A stretch of DNA of 64,000 nt from Plasmodiophora brassicae (lineage: Eukaryota > Endomyxa > Phytomyxea > Plasmodiophorida > Plasmodiophoridae), in assembly GCA_039704465.1 (NCBI GenBank), contig JASFAU010000006.1, forward strand, positions 1,364,001-1,428,000, written 5' to 3'. Position numbers and translations under genes: made by a program. Below are positions 11,778 to 21,602 of the stretch, piece after piece. The notes beneath the pieces are model-generated. The model was given only the letters and a program-made list of their open reading frames with translations, was not told the DNA's origin and searched no databases. How positions within the stretch are numbered: the first letter of the stretch is position 1; each line of letters begins with the position of its first letter.

Positions 11778-12130
11778 TTTGCACACATGGAAGGGAACGG
11801 TACTCAAACCATACGGGTGCTGATGAGTTGCTGAACAATCGACGTCCTCTGCTCCGGGCTCAACTGATCAGCATGTTCCAAGAGCGTCTGGAGAGCTTCG
11901 TCTTGGTGGAGATGTCGCCGTTCTTGGATTTCATAGAGCGTCTGGAGAGCTTCGTCTTGGTGGAGATGTCGCCGCTCTTGGATTTCATCTTCGTGGAGAT
12001 GTCGCCGTTTTTCGATTTCATCTTCGTGGACGAAGATGAAATCGAAGAACGGCGACATCTCCACGCACACATGGAAGGGAACGGTACTCAAACCATACGG
12101 GTGCTGATGAGTTGCTGAACAATCGACGTC
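11778..12130. repeat. Duplicated 60-bp blocks enclosing a minisatellite
   Basis: A block containing ACATGGAAGGGAACGGTACT runs through GAACAATCGACGTCCT at about 11786-11845 and again at about 12069-12128. Between them are copies of a unit of roughly 50 bp containing GAGCGTCTGGAGAGCTTCGT and GGAGATGTCGCCG. On the minus strand the repeat reads as a charged helix-like peptide (RRHLHQDEALQTL) ending LLEHADQLSPEQRTSIVQQL. It may be the remains of a coiled repeat protein. Confidence 0.7.
11992..12065. repeat. 35-bp-arm hairpin with 4-nt loop
   Basis: Left arm 11992-12026 and right arm 12031-12065 are complementary with a single mismatch. The loop is TGGA. The right arm is an inverted copy of the minisatellite unit to its left. 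Confidence 0.9.
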
Positions 12131-12133
12131 CTC

Positions 12134-12448
12134 CTCAGATTCGAACGGTTATAGGACTATTGGTCGACATCCTCTTCACTGAGATCATCGTGATGCCTCA
12201 GCCAGTCCATTAAATCGTTGTGGATTTTCATCGTTGGCTTCTTCTGCCTGCCCATCGACCTCAGATATTCGTCACTGTAATAAAAGGTATACAACTACAT
12301 ATCACAGTGACGAATATCTGAGGTCGATGGGCAGGCAGAAGAAGCCAACGATGAAAATCCACAACGATTTAATGGACTGGCTGAGGCATCGCGATGATCT
12401 CAGTGAAGAGGATGTCGACCAATTGTCTTATAACCATTCGAATCTGAG
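12134..12448. repeat. Long palindrome (about 140-bp arms)
   Basis: CTCAGATTCGAACGGTTAT at the left and ATAACCATTCGAATCTGAG at the right are the outer ends. The arms are nearly perfect inverted copies from about 12158-12275 and 12305-12424, with a loop of about 28 nt. The right arm read on plus gives a peptide with MGRQKKPTMKIHNDLMDWL and RDDLSEEDVDQL, so one arm may be a piece of a gene copied and inverted. Confidence 0.9.
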
Positions 12449-12959
12449 TTGGTGTGTTTCCATATAAACACCACTGTTTCGTCAGATTGTACAAGGTCAC
12501 ATCAAACGATGCTTGATATACGCAGCATACAACGGTTTCATTTCGTTTCGAGGCGCGTTTCGCTGGGGCGTCATTGCCGCCCTGACATTCTCCTTGACAG
12601 GTATGCCACAACCGGCCCCTGCGGCAAGGGTTCTTTCCTCCTGCCCGAAAACGAGTCACGAGTACGGCCAGGACGGGGCGACGTTGACCGTTCAGTCTCT
12701 GAACGGGCTTCCCGTCAAGGCCGGTGTTCGTATGCCAACAGTCAGATACCTGCCAAGAAGGCCGACGCACTTGTACCTCGACGATGCTCGCCTTCGTCGC
12801 GCCATCTCGAGCTACACTGAGTCTCCCAATATCACCTCGAGTGGTTGTGGGCGCACATCACGAATGAGCAGCAGGGGCATGGGTCGGACTCTGACTGGGT
12901 CGAGTCCACTGTGTGCGGGGATTGCGATGCAGCACCCGTGTCCCGAGCCGGTCGCACTA

Positions 12960-15450
12960 TACAGCGACACCGAGGTCGCCGATCCAGAACACGGTATTGT
13001 GGCCTTTCCAGCCAGACCAGTCGAAGCAATTCGAAGGACGATCGCCGTTTCCTAAACTTTACTTATCAAATACGGCGTCACTATTCCATGAAATGACAGT
13101 TACCCGCAGGCCACTAGACTTGATAGAGTCCACGACCACGTACAGTCGCTTCGACAGAGAGGATTCACCTGCAGAGGCAGGACACCGTGTAACACCACTT
13201 GGAATGTGCCACGGCGGACAGTCGCTGCATGTTACATCGAGGCTTGAACAAGAATGGAAGACAGCCCGTCCGAAGTACCCCTCCACATAAGTAAACATGT
13301 CAATTACCCCATTGGTTCTTCGCGTACACTGCATAGAAGTTTCGATGGCCTATGAAGTTGATGATATCAAAACCGCGAGGCACGAAGTTTAGCAGAAGAC
13401 AGTGTAGCGTGCATAGTACGAACATGAACTATTAAATCCGGATGCAGGCCGCTATGCGTCCCAGAAAAGAACGGATGCGTACCTGGCATCCGGATTTAAT
13501 AGTACGATCATGTTCGTACTATGCACGCTACACAACCCCAGACATGCAGAAACAGTTTCCGGCCACTACAGTAGATGCCCGCGACGTTACAGTGGTTGCA
13601 GGCGTTGGATCGCCCTTGTGAGGACAAGGCTGCCCTTTAGCCAGTCCCACATAATCATGTCCTTGAGCTGATGTCAGAACACTGGGAGACGCGCTCAAGA
13701 GACGCTGAGTACCTGGTAGACGTGGCGAAGGTGCATCCCTGTAGGGAGCCATCGGACACGTCCCGGAAAGGGACCGCAAACTTGAAGGAAATGTCGTGCT
13801 CCACGACTTGTAACTGAAGATTGAATGTAATTCTACTCATACAATCTGAATACCGTAGTGATAAAGCATATCAAACCGGTGAAAAATATGCTGGAGCGGT
13901 TTCGGGGAACTGACCGGCATTCGGCCAATGAGCATGACGAAGCCGCGATTGCACCGCGAGATTTACGAGCAACGTCGGGATCAAGGACTGGATCATCCAC
14001 TTCGTTACGCTTGCGCCATCTATGCCAAAAGATGTTGCCAAGGGAAAGACGACTTCCCAGTTGAACAGTATCACACGGACGCGATAATAAGCAGATGAAG
14101 TGAATTACCGGTAGAAATCGCTCATGAAAGGAGCAAACGTTTCCTCAAAAACGGATGCATCGCTTCAATCGTTGTACGTGTGGGATAGGTACACCTGAGT
14201 CCGTCAATATCGTTTTAGCTGCTCATTCATGTTTCCCGCCAGGAATCTGCAGCCCCACTGCAATATAATCTGCCACAGTGGAAATGTCAGAAGAGCACAG
14301 GACCTTACCATTTGCACGAACCTGTAACAACATTGACAGATACTAACAGGAACTTGAACGTTTTCGGCAACACGACTGCCGAACACGGTCCAAGATATGG
14401 GCAGACCAAACATGTCCTTCATCACAGTACCGATACCCGATGTATGTGCAAGTCATGTCCAGCGCATCGAAGCGCGTTCGCGAATCACGCATCTCGGTGA
14501 ATAGTGCCGGCTTACGCTCCAGAACGCCGAATTCCGGTACCCGTCCATCATGGAGTCGATGGCACAGCGGGCATGATCATCCGGTGAGTCTGGTATGTGA
14601 CACTCCAACTTGTCAAACTGGAAGCAAACAATTCCTCAGAATCCCATAGAACGCAATGCAACCGATGAGTGTTACCTAAGCGACAAATTCACAACGCACT
14701 GCAACTTTGGCTGCCTTGATGAATAATGCATAACTTGAGACATGCGAATAGACGCGATGTCGGACAGGGAGGGTTTGCACATCTCGTCGACGACAATAAA
14801 GGTCTGCTGCAGACCACTGCTAGGCTTAGCAGAGGGCCTGACCAACCCGATAATGCGGGCTTTCAGCAACGCCGCTAGTGCTTCGGAGCACTCGACAAAG
14901 CATTCATGAGCACCGGGCGGAGGGCTTCCCCGGCACCAAAATCGACAGTGGACAGGTTTGATTCAGCATCATAGGTAACATGGATCTTGATGGCGGGCGA
15001 TGATGCATGCTCGGAGTCAAACGACGAATCAGAATCAGATGAATCGGAATCCTCGGGCGCGTATGATCGACGACAGGAGTATCGACGATGGGCGTTGGAG
15101 ACGATGGGCTAGTGCTGTCCGATGGTGGATTGAACTGGCCGCATCAGTTTGTGCAGCCTTCCCGGCACGAAGAAGACGTGGGGTGAGCAGCAGCAAGTCG
15201 ATGCAGCGAGGCGACACACGTTGCGGCAAGCCAGGGAAGCCGACGAAACTGGCGAACTGCGTATCACCACCCAGCGGCGGACCGCAGGCGTAGACGTTGT
15301 ATACAATGTAGAATAATACGAAATAGAATCTGACGTTGCTACGTTATGATAAGCAGAAATTTATTATTAATCCTGCTCAAATCGTGGAACACGGAAGCTT
15401 TGTGACGAGAAGTCGATAGTGAGCGGCGTCCTGCCAGATTCAGTACTGTT
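12960..15450 (-). repeat. Decayed transposon-like repeat, copy I
   Basis: Read on minus from 15450 to 12960, it matches 27545 to about 30240 on plus over most of its length. Shared translated blocks include TYDAESNLSTVDFGAGEAL, WGCRFLAGNMNEQLKRY, QSLIPTLLVNLA, CNRGFVMLIGRMP and TCSDCPPWHIP. All are broken by stops and frameshifts. The arrangement of long, multi-domain, mutually inverted decayed copies looks like an old DNA transposon with a large transposase, but I cannot name the family. The copy is interrupted by a 130-bp foldback at 13403-13532. Confidence 0.65.
13403..13532. repeat. 130-bp foldback element
   Basis: TGTAGCGTGCATAGTACGAA at the left end is matched by TTCGTACTATGCACGCTACA at the right end. 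The complementarity continues inward through CTATTAAATCCGGATGC to give arms of about 45 bp and a loop of about 40 nt. It sits inside repeat copy I, just before ACAACCCCAGACATGC. Copy II is uninterrupted at the same sequence. Confidence 0.85.
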
Positions 15451-16138
15451 CTACTCTATGAACAATCCTTCCGTTCTCCTGAATAGCCTACACGGAGGCG
15501 TTCTGGTCGGCATTCTCCACTTTGTTCACTCCGCGAACCTCCGTTCGTCAAAGGCAATTCCCAGGTCTGCCCTTGACAGCGTGGTCTTCAGGTTTTAGCA
15601 GCTGGGCAGGAAGCAGCCAGCGCTGATTGCTTCTGATCGGCATGCGGACGCCCGCGTGCCGTCGACGACCCGCCTCCATCAATGCTGCCACAAGCAGAAC
15701 CGCCCAGTACAAGCAGAAACGGTCGACACACGCGTGCACCGACGATGCAGGTTGTCCTAGCGGTAGCTAGCACCGAACGGCAGTGTTCGCTGGACACAGA
15801 GGCGGCGCCAGTCGCCAATCAAGGGCACCGACGAGCCCCCCTTACCTGAAGTGCCGTGTTTAGGCGGCGGTGGGTTCCTACGAGAAATCACTGGTATTGT
15901 CGACGTCGAGCAAGGCAGGGGTCGAGTAATGAGATGGCGAAACGCCCTGCCCACGAGGTCAGCAACCCAGAGATGGTCAGTCGCGTCGCTTTCGTCGCAG
16001 GACCGCCTGGATAACGCCCTTTTTGAGTTCAGCTCTGGACCCACACAGCTCGCTAGGTATCACACACGTTTCAGTTTGAATGTTCGTTTGGGATCTCTGC
16101 TTATATTTAAATGACAGAAAGGCAATCTCCGCGTCTGT
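15451..16138. other. Intergenic with one repeat fragment
   Basis: About 15455-15580 matches 30245-30370 in direct orientation (shared AATCCTTCCGTTCTCCTG and GTCAAAGGCAATTCCCA). The remainder shows no gene or repeat that I can recognise. Confidence 0.5.
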
Positions 16139-18022
16139 TCAGATGAGGATGGCGACACCGAGGGCACCCAGGGCGACAGCTGTCCATTCGACACCGTTCA
16201 CGATCGCCTTCGACGGGACCGCCTTGCCCGGCAGGGAGTCCTCTGTCGAGGCGTTGCGAAACGCCCGACGAGAGATGATGGCCATGCCCATGGCGGTTAC
16301 AATGGCCCCCGTCGTCCCGAGCAGGAACAGTTTCCTCTTTATCTTCAGTGACATCTCCATCAATTTCCGGCGCGTGCGTGCCTCCGCATCGATAACAACC
16401 TTTGTAGGAAACGCGTGTCTCCTGATGGTGCCATGCGTGCGTAGTCCAGCAACTACAATAATGGGGAATAGTGCTGGAATAGCGGCAACGGGCATTTGGG
16501 GTGGCATTAGTCCAGGGATCATCGGGCCCATCTGACCTTCGATCCACCGTCGCCGAACTGGGTCTTTCTTGAATCGCTTCAGAAGGCAGCGAGCGACGCG
16601 GCGATTGGAGGACACAACCCATGGAATCTCTCTGGTGATTGCGTTATAGACCGCGTCGGGAGGTGCTGTAGTCAGAATCAGCCGCATGTCATCGTCCCGC
16701 GTGGGACGACGAAGCATGACTTGGTTCCCATTCCTCAACTGCAAAATCGTCGACTGCCCAAAATGCAGGAACCGGAACATATCCGATAGGTATGGTTCCA
16801 GATCGTCCGCAGGCATCGCAAACGTGGCGGGAACTACCAAGTCGGCGATACTGGCGACGACGCTGCTACAGAGGGACCGAAGAACAAGGACTCTCGCCAG
16901 TGCTGTCGGGAGCTTCATCTCGATCGCTTCAACCAGCGCATTAATCTCAGAGGAGGAGAAGGGATAGAACGGGAAGTCTCGCATGAATTGATCAAGAACG
17001 CCAGAAACGTCTTCCACAGATGCCGCGCTTGATACCAGCATTGACAGCCTGTCGAGCACGAACGTGGGCAGCTCGTTGACCATCCGGTCAAAATTCGACA
17101 CGGCGAGGAATGAGACGTAAGAGAGTTGAGCACCCAGACTGAGCAGCGTCCTGAGCGTGCCCGAGTCGCTACATGCGATTGCATGGTTGATACGGGGCAG
17201 TTGCCGGCCGGTGGCGCCGTCGATTACCTTCGACCTGAATGGCAAACCGTGTTCAGCAAGCACACGGATAAGGTCAGCGTCGATGTGCGGATCGGGGAAA
17301 TCGTTGTTCAGGGCGATGGAGCAAAGGTCGATATCCACAGGCAACACGTTATGCCTCCTCAGCAGATCACTAATTGTGTCAGTGAAACTTGGGGAAACAC
17401 GATCGGCCATGACCCGCGATTGCTGCCACAGCATGGTCCTAATGTCTGGAGGAACCGGCTGAAATGATACGCCCCTCTGCAGTAGTCCATCTAGGATAGA
17501 AATATAGTACTGTTCCCAGTTTGCGTCTCCACGTACATGTCGGTCTCTTGCATTCCTCAGCGCAATAGCGATAGCATGATGACCGGATACGCCGAGTACG
17601 TCAATCAATATCATGAGAGCATCCATGATAACGTCAAATGATGGACCGCCTACAATGATACGCTCGAGGACGAGCAACTGGCGGCGCGAACTGACGATCC
17701 CGCTGGCAATCTGACGGCGGTACATCCACGCCCGGGAACTGTTGCAATTGGCCAACGACTGGACATACGAGATAAGATACGTGGCGTTTGGTAAAGGGGC
17801 GCGAAACAAGATTAGTTCCGAACAGGCTCGGCCATACGCAAAGACCGATGCAGCAGCATCCGCCGAAGGCCGTGATACAGGAGCGGCCCGGGAGACGTCT
17901 GCAGGCTTCAGGTAGGCGAAGACATTCATCCACGCGTCCGTGTCCAAATCAAGGGCGTACCCGCACGACAGGGCGGCGATGACGACGATGCCGAACATCT
18001 GTGCAGAAGCGGACGGTTCCAT
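16139..18022 (-). CDS. Secreted or membrane F-box-like protein with ankyrin-like body
   Basis: A single uninterrupted 627-codon frame. The N-terminus holds a predicted signal peptide (MFGIVVIAALSCGYA; the second ATG may be the true start). An F-box-like segment follows directly (TDAWMNVFAYLKPADVSRAA, residues about 27-46). The middle is helical and ankyrin-like in places (DADLIRVLAEHGLPF, SGTLRTLLSLGAQLSYV). Near the C-terminus are hydrophobic stretches, VAAIPALFPIIVVAGL and LFLLGTTGAIVTAMGMAII, and a final hydrophobic tail AVALGALGVAILI, so it may be membrane-bound. No close family is recognised beyond this pattern. It is the only long intact gene in the 8-30 kb repeat-rich stretch. Confidence 0.75.
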   Translation of the reverse strand: MEPSASAQMFGIVVIAALSCGYALDLDTDAWMNVFAYLKPADVSRAAPVSRPSADAAASVFAYGRACSELILFRAPLPNATYLISYVQSLANCNSSRAWMYRRQIASGIVSSRRQLLVLERIIVGGPSFDVIMDALMILIDVLGVSGHHAIAIALRNARDRHVRGDANWEQYYISILDGLLQRGVSFQPVPPDIRTMLWQQSRVMADRVSPSFTDTISDLLRRHNVLPVDIDLCSIALNNDFPDPHIDADLIRVLAEHGLPFRSKVIDGATGRQLPRINHAIACSDSGTLRTLLSLGAQLSYVSFLAVSNFDRMVNELPTFVLDRLSMLVSSAASVEDVSGVLDQFMRDFPFYPFSSSEINALVEAIEMKLPTALARVLVLRSLCSSVVASIADLVVPATFAMPADDLEPYLSDMFRFLHFGQSTILQLRNGNQVMLRRPTRDDDMRLILTTAPPDAVYNAITREIPWVVSSNRRVARCLLKRFKKDPVRRRWIEGQMGPMIPGLMPPQMPVAAIPALFPIIVVAGLRTHGTIRRHAFPTKVVIDAEARTRRKLMEMSLKIKRKLFLLGTTGAIVTAMGMAIISRRAFRNASTEDSLPGKAVPSKAIVNGVEWTAVALGALGVAILI

Positions 18023-18791
18023 CTCGACCCGTTGCGACAGTTTGTGCGAATGAGTAGTCGACAGTCCTTCAGTAGTACTCCGTAGTGGGACGTCCCAGTT
18101 TGGTCAGTCGCGCAGTTCTTAGGCTTGACAACGACCGTTCGCCGTCGGGTCGTCTCAGCCAGTATCCTGTCCGCAATGTTATCTTTAGCGGGTCTGTCGT
18201 CGGCTCTGACAAGGACACGCTCGTTGGTGGTTCGGAAGGGAGTGCGGTATGGTATACGTCGTTTCGAATGCCGGTGCAAGTCACACTCCATGGTCTGTAC
18301 CTGGCCATCGAAAGGCTGGTGGATGCCGACTGCAGGACTGTCGCCCGTTGGAGCCGTCATCGTTCGTCTAGCTGTACCACGTCTCCTATATGGCCTGGCT
18401 GAGCAACGGCATCGTGCCGTCAGTTGCACGGCACATGCAGAGCCATGCCACCACGTCACTCGGATCGCCGTCCTAAACGTTATTCTTGACGCGTCTGGCG
18501 ACCCTGCGTGCTCTCGGGCGCCGACGTCGCTGCCGTCAAGCGGCGCTGATAATCGGAGCCACTACGATCACAGCACTTCCTGCTGAGCGAGCCCCGAACG
18601 TCTGGCCGGACACGACGGAACTCCATAACCGGTACGATTCCTCGCGTAACGCACTGAGCCAGGCCGTCTAATACGTTCTGGGCAGGGCACGCCTGCCGTC
18701 TCCCGTCCAACATTTACACCTGGAAGGTGGGGCCCCGATCGGTCCGTCGGCGAGGTGCCCGTCGTTGCAGTCGGTCGCGCGCCGGTGCTGT
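18023..18791. other. Intergenic, no supported gene
   Basis: Short plus-strand frames (18125-18586) begin with a hydrophobic stretch (SASILSAMLSLAGLSSA) but continue into low-confidence Arg/Cys-rich sequence with no domain. They are possibly a decayed secreted-protein gene. Confidence 0.35.
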
Positions 18792-18938
18792 CGCGATGAG
18801 CGGTTCCCTGTCCACGTCTTCCAGTTTCGCCTCGTTATCGAGGACTTTTTGGCGTGTGTCCTGGGCGTCGCTGCTGGCCGTCCCATTGGAATCGTGGTGC
18901 TGGTTTGCGCCTACGCATTGGCGTCTCGGTCGGTTTAG
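18792..18938 (+). pseudogene. Copy 2 of the short gene convergent with the USP-like gene
   Basis: The frame RDERFPVHVFQFRLVIEDFL continues to GVAAGRPIGIVVLVCAYALA and a TAG. It matches 10684-10896 read on the opposite strand. The upstream part is not recognisable, so this is a fragment. Confidence 0.5.
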
Positions 18939-18986
18939 GCTTCTGCAGGTTAGTCAATGCACCTGATCTGAATATACGATCAACCT

Positions 18987-19701
18987 TTATTCCCGGGAAA
19001 CGGAGTGCAATAACATGGCCTGTAGCGAAGCATACCATCGTCGAGCGTCGTCGTGGCGTGGGTCCCGCTTTAGAAACATATCGATATGGCACAGCGCTCG
19101 CTTGACGTCCTGATCGGAGTCGCCGACCCTGAGATCGGCGATCCACTCGAAGCGGCGCCGGAACCGCGCCCAGGTTTGAATACGGAAGCGTGGGCTCGCC
19201 ATTGCTGGACGACGAGTCGTGTGATGACCCGAGCGAGGACGGCTCGAATGACAACGAACGTGTCGGCCGTCCTTGCGTCGTTTTCGAACGCTTGCCTGGA
19301 GGTGATTCCAGGTCAGGTTGGCGCAGTAGTGCCCCGTCTTCGTTCGCCGCAATGGAATATAGTACACCTCTGCTCGGGTGTGCAGTGTCTGTTGAGAGTA
19401 GGTCTAGCAGATCATGTCGCACTCAGAACTGGGCAGTTTCCCAGTAGGTCCTTGACGGACACGAATCTTGGGTGAGGGACCAAAGAGGGACATATGGAAG
19501 GTCGGCACCGGCTGTGCCTGTTGTCTCTCGGTCCGCGACAACCCGTTGCACGACAGGCATTTGGAGACCATGACATGATCGAAATGCACGACTTGTTCTA
19601 CGACGGGACGCCTGCGAGGACTCCATGGGGACGACGCGAACAGGTGCTCTCGCTGGATTCGGCGCAGCAGGCCTTCCAGGAAATGCCCAGGATGCTGCTG
19701 G
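18987..19701 (-). pseudogene. USP-like pseudogene copy 2, 3' part
   Basis: Read on minus: HPGHFLEGLLRRIQREHL, then HFDHVMVSKCLSCNGLSRTE, and a C-terminal block RFRRRFEWIADLRVGDSDQD ending at 18987. All correspond to copy 1 at 9187-10672. A stop codon interrupts after SSECDMIC, and the C-terminal block is in another frame. The gene is cut at 19701 by the gypsy element; its upstream part resumes at 27096. Confidence 0.6.
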
Positions 19702-19906
19702 TGTAGAAATGGGCCGGCTATGTATGGCTCATTCCCTACATCAGCCTGACTCTGGTGACGTCACTGCATGACATCACCCGCTGTTCCCCACTGGCATCTC
19801 TGTTGACACTGTCATGGGCTACTAGCATGATACCACACAGGCACAGTATGGCCTGTGATCCAGCTAGTTCTATTAAAGGAGTTCACTATTCTGGGAAAAG
19901 ACCTCA
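19702..19906 (+). repeat. 5' LTR of the gypsy element
   Basis: 205 bp, begins TGTAGAAATGGG and ends AAAAGACCTCA. It is identical to the 3' LTR at 26887-27091, which points to recent insertion or recent gene conversion. Confidence 0.97.
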
Positions 19907-19982
19907 AAGCTAGCTTTAGTGGTTCTCGACCTTAGCATTACTACGAGACTTCTACCCACGTTGCACATAAGCCACTATCGGC

Positions 19983-21602
19983 ATGGCGGTCAACACACCA
20001 GTGCGCGACGCGTTCATGCTACCGAGCACGAAGAAGCTCGATGCGCCGTCGATCCAGCGGCTGCAGGAACAGTACGACAAGTACTGTGCTGTCGTTACCG
20101 ATCGGGAACGGCAGCGTCCTGCGAGCCAGAGGGTCAAGCCGCAGTCGGTCGTCCACTGCTTCACGGCCGCGCAATTGAAGCTGATCGCGTTGGACGAACT
20201 AGAGCTGGCCTCCGTAGACGATCTGACGGAGACCACTCTGAAGCAGTGGATGGTCGACACGATCAACGACTTGCGGGACGGCCATGGACTGCAGCCGTAC
20301 GAGATGGCGGACAGGTTGGCGAGCCATGTTTACATGAACGTCAACCTGGCCACCTTGCGAGACATGATCCAGTCGGTGCTGGAGTCGCTCAACGAGCACG
20401 AGCACCGCCTGGGTTATGATCTGCGGTCAAGCGTGGGGGGCAGGAAGGCGCGCGTCAGCCTGTTCGTCGACGCGATGCAGCCGTTCCGCCTGCGCCAGCA
20501 CCTGCGCCGATGGGTAACTGATGATAAGCCTGCACGAGAAGGCAACATCGTCGCGGTGAAGGCAGAGGCGAACCGTTGGGCGGATGCGTTCCTGCTGGCG
20601 CATAAGAACGAGGCGAATGCGCTAGGCAACACGCCGAAGCGCACAGTCGCCGAGCTTCGTCAGTATGACAAGCAACACGCCGCAGGCGGAGGCCGTCCCG
20701 ATACCGGGCGCGCTACCCCAGCAGGACGACTGGACCGAGTCAAGCGCTATCGATCCGAACCCGCACCAGCGAAGGTCGCACCCTCGCCGAAGCCTAGCAA
20801 GCCGATATCAGCGGCGGCTCCACCCGCAGCTGACGCCTCCAGGCCCAGTCGTGCACCCACGTGTTGGCACTGTAAGGGTCGCCACACGCTACGCGACTGT
20901 CCGACCAAGCCCAGCGAGGAAGAGTGCAGGACTTTGGTGAAGGCGAATGCCCGAGTGGGCCCTCCTCCAATAAAGGTGAAGAAGGTGCAACGCTATCCTG
21001 TATTGGAGGGGGGCCAACAGTGGATGGTCATTGGAGACGTACGTGTACCATATGAACTCGATTCCGGCTGCCGGGGCGGCAACATCATGCCAAGCACTGT
21101 TGCCAGCCAGCTCCGTGAGGTAATCTTCCAGCCCATGACGGCGAGGGAGATCCTAGCAGCAGATGATCAAGCAATTGGATCATGCGATCAAATGGTGAAA
21201 GTCCCAATGACGATACTCGAGACGACGGTGGGCAAGATCACCTTGTTCAACGTGGAGTTCTACATCTCGGACGCGGTCACAGTCACTCTCATCGGCAACG
21301 ACCTGTTGGCAGCTCTGGGCATTAGTCCTGCTCAGCAGCTATCGAGGGTGGTCCAGTCGGGATGTGCACTCGTCGATGTGGACTCTATTCAGAACGTGGA
21401 GTACATCGTTACGCGCATGGCAACGTTGACGGGAAGCGGCACGAGCCTCTTGCATTCTATGGCAAGCGGTTCTCCGGTTCCGAGTTGCGATGGCCAATCG
21501 TCGAGAAGGAGGCGGCCGCTATCATCTATGCCACTGAGCGCGGTGACTTTCTCCTCCAGACATCCCGACCATTCCTTACCTACTGCGACCACCGCAACCT
21601 GA
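19983..21602 (+). CDS. Gypsy Gag-protease
   Basis: Gag starts at the ATG at 19983 (MAVNTPVRDAFML). The nucleocapsid knuckle CWHCKGRHTLRDC has one residue fewer than the usual CCHC spacing (Cx2Cx3Hx4C). An aspartic protease follows, with its active-site ELDSGC in place of the common LDTG/LDSGA, and the later hydrophobic LIGNDLLAALGI that matches the retropepsin 'ILG.D.L' motif. About 30 codons after this the coding match is lost: the frame continues to 21602 only by overlap with the next frame. A fused Gag-Pol has been cut at about 21410 by the RT deletion. Confidence 0.85.
   Translation: MAVNTPVRDAFMLPSTKKLDAPSIQRLQEQYDKYCAVVTDRERQRPASQRVKPQSVVHCFTAAQLKLIALDELELASVDDLTETTLKQWMVDTINDLRDGHGLQPYEMADRLASHVYMNVNLATLRDMIQSVLESLNEHEHRLGYDLRSSVGGRKARVSLFVDAMQPFRLRQHLRRWVTDDKPAREGNIVAVKAEANRWADAFLLAHKNEANALGNTPKRTVAELRQYDKQHAAGGGRPDTGRATPAGRLDRVKRYRSEPAPAKVAPSPKPSKPISAAAPPAADASRPSRAPTCWHCKGRHTLRDCPTKPSEEECRTLVKANARVGPPPIKVKKVQRYPVLEGGQQWMVIGDVRVPYELDSGCRGGNIMPSTVASQLREVIFQPMTAREILAADDQAIGSCDQMVKVPMTILETTVGKITLFNVEFYISDAVTVTLIGNDLLAALGISPAQQLSRVVQSGCALVDVDSIQNVEYIVTRMATLTGSGTSLLHSMASGSPVPSCDGQSSRRRRPLSSMPLSAVTFSSRHPDHSLPTATTAT

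Noticed and set aside
19907..19935. Primer-binding site TGGTTCTCGACC
   Set aside because: It begins 13 nt beyond the LTR, farther than usual, and I could not match it to a specific tRNA 3' end. Mentioned only as a possibility.
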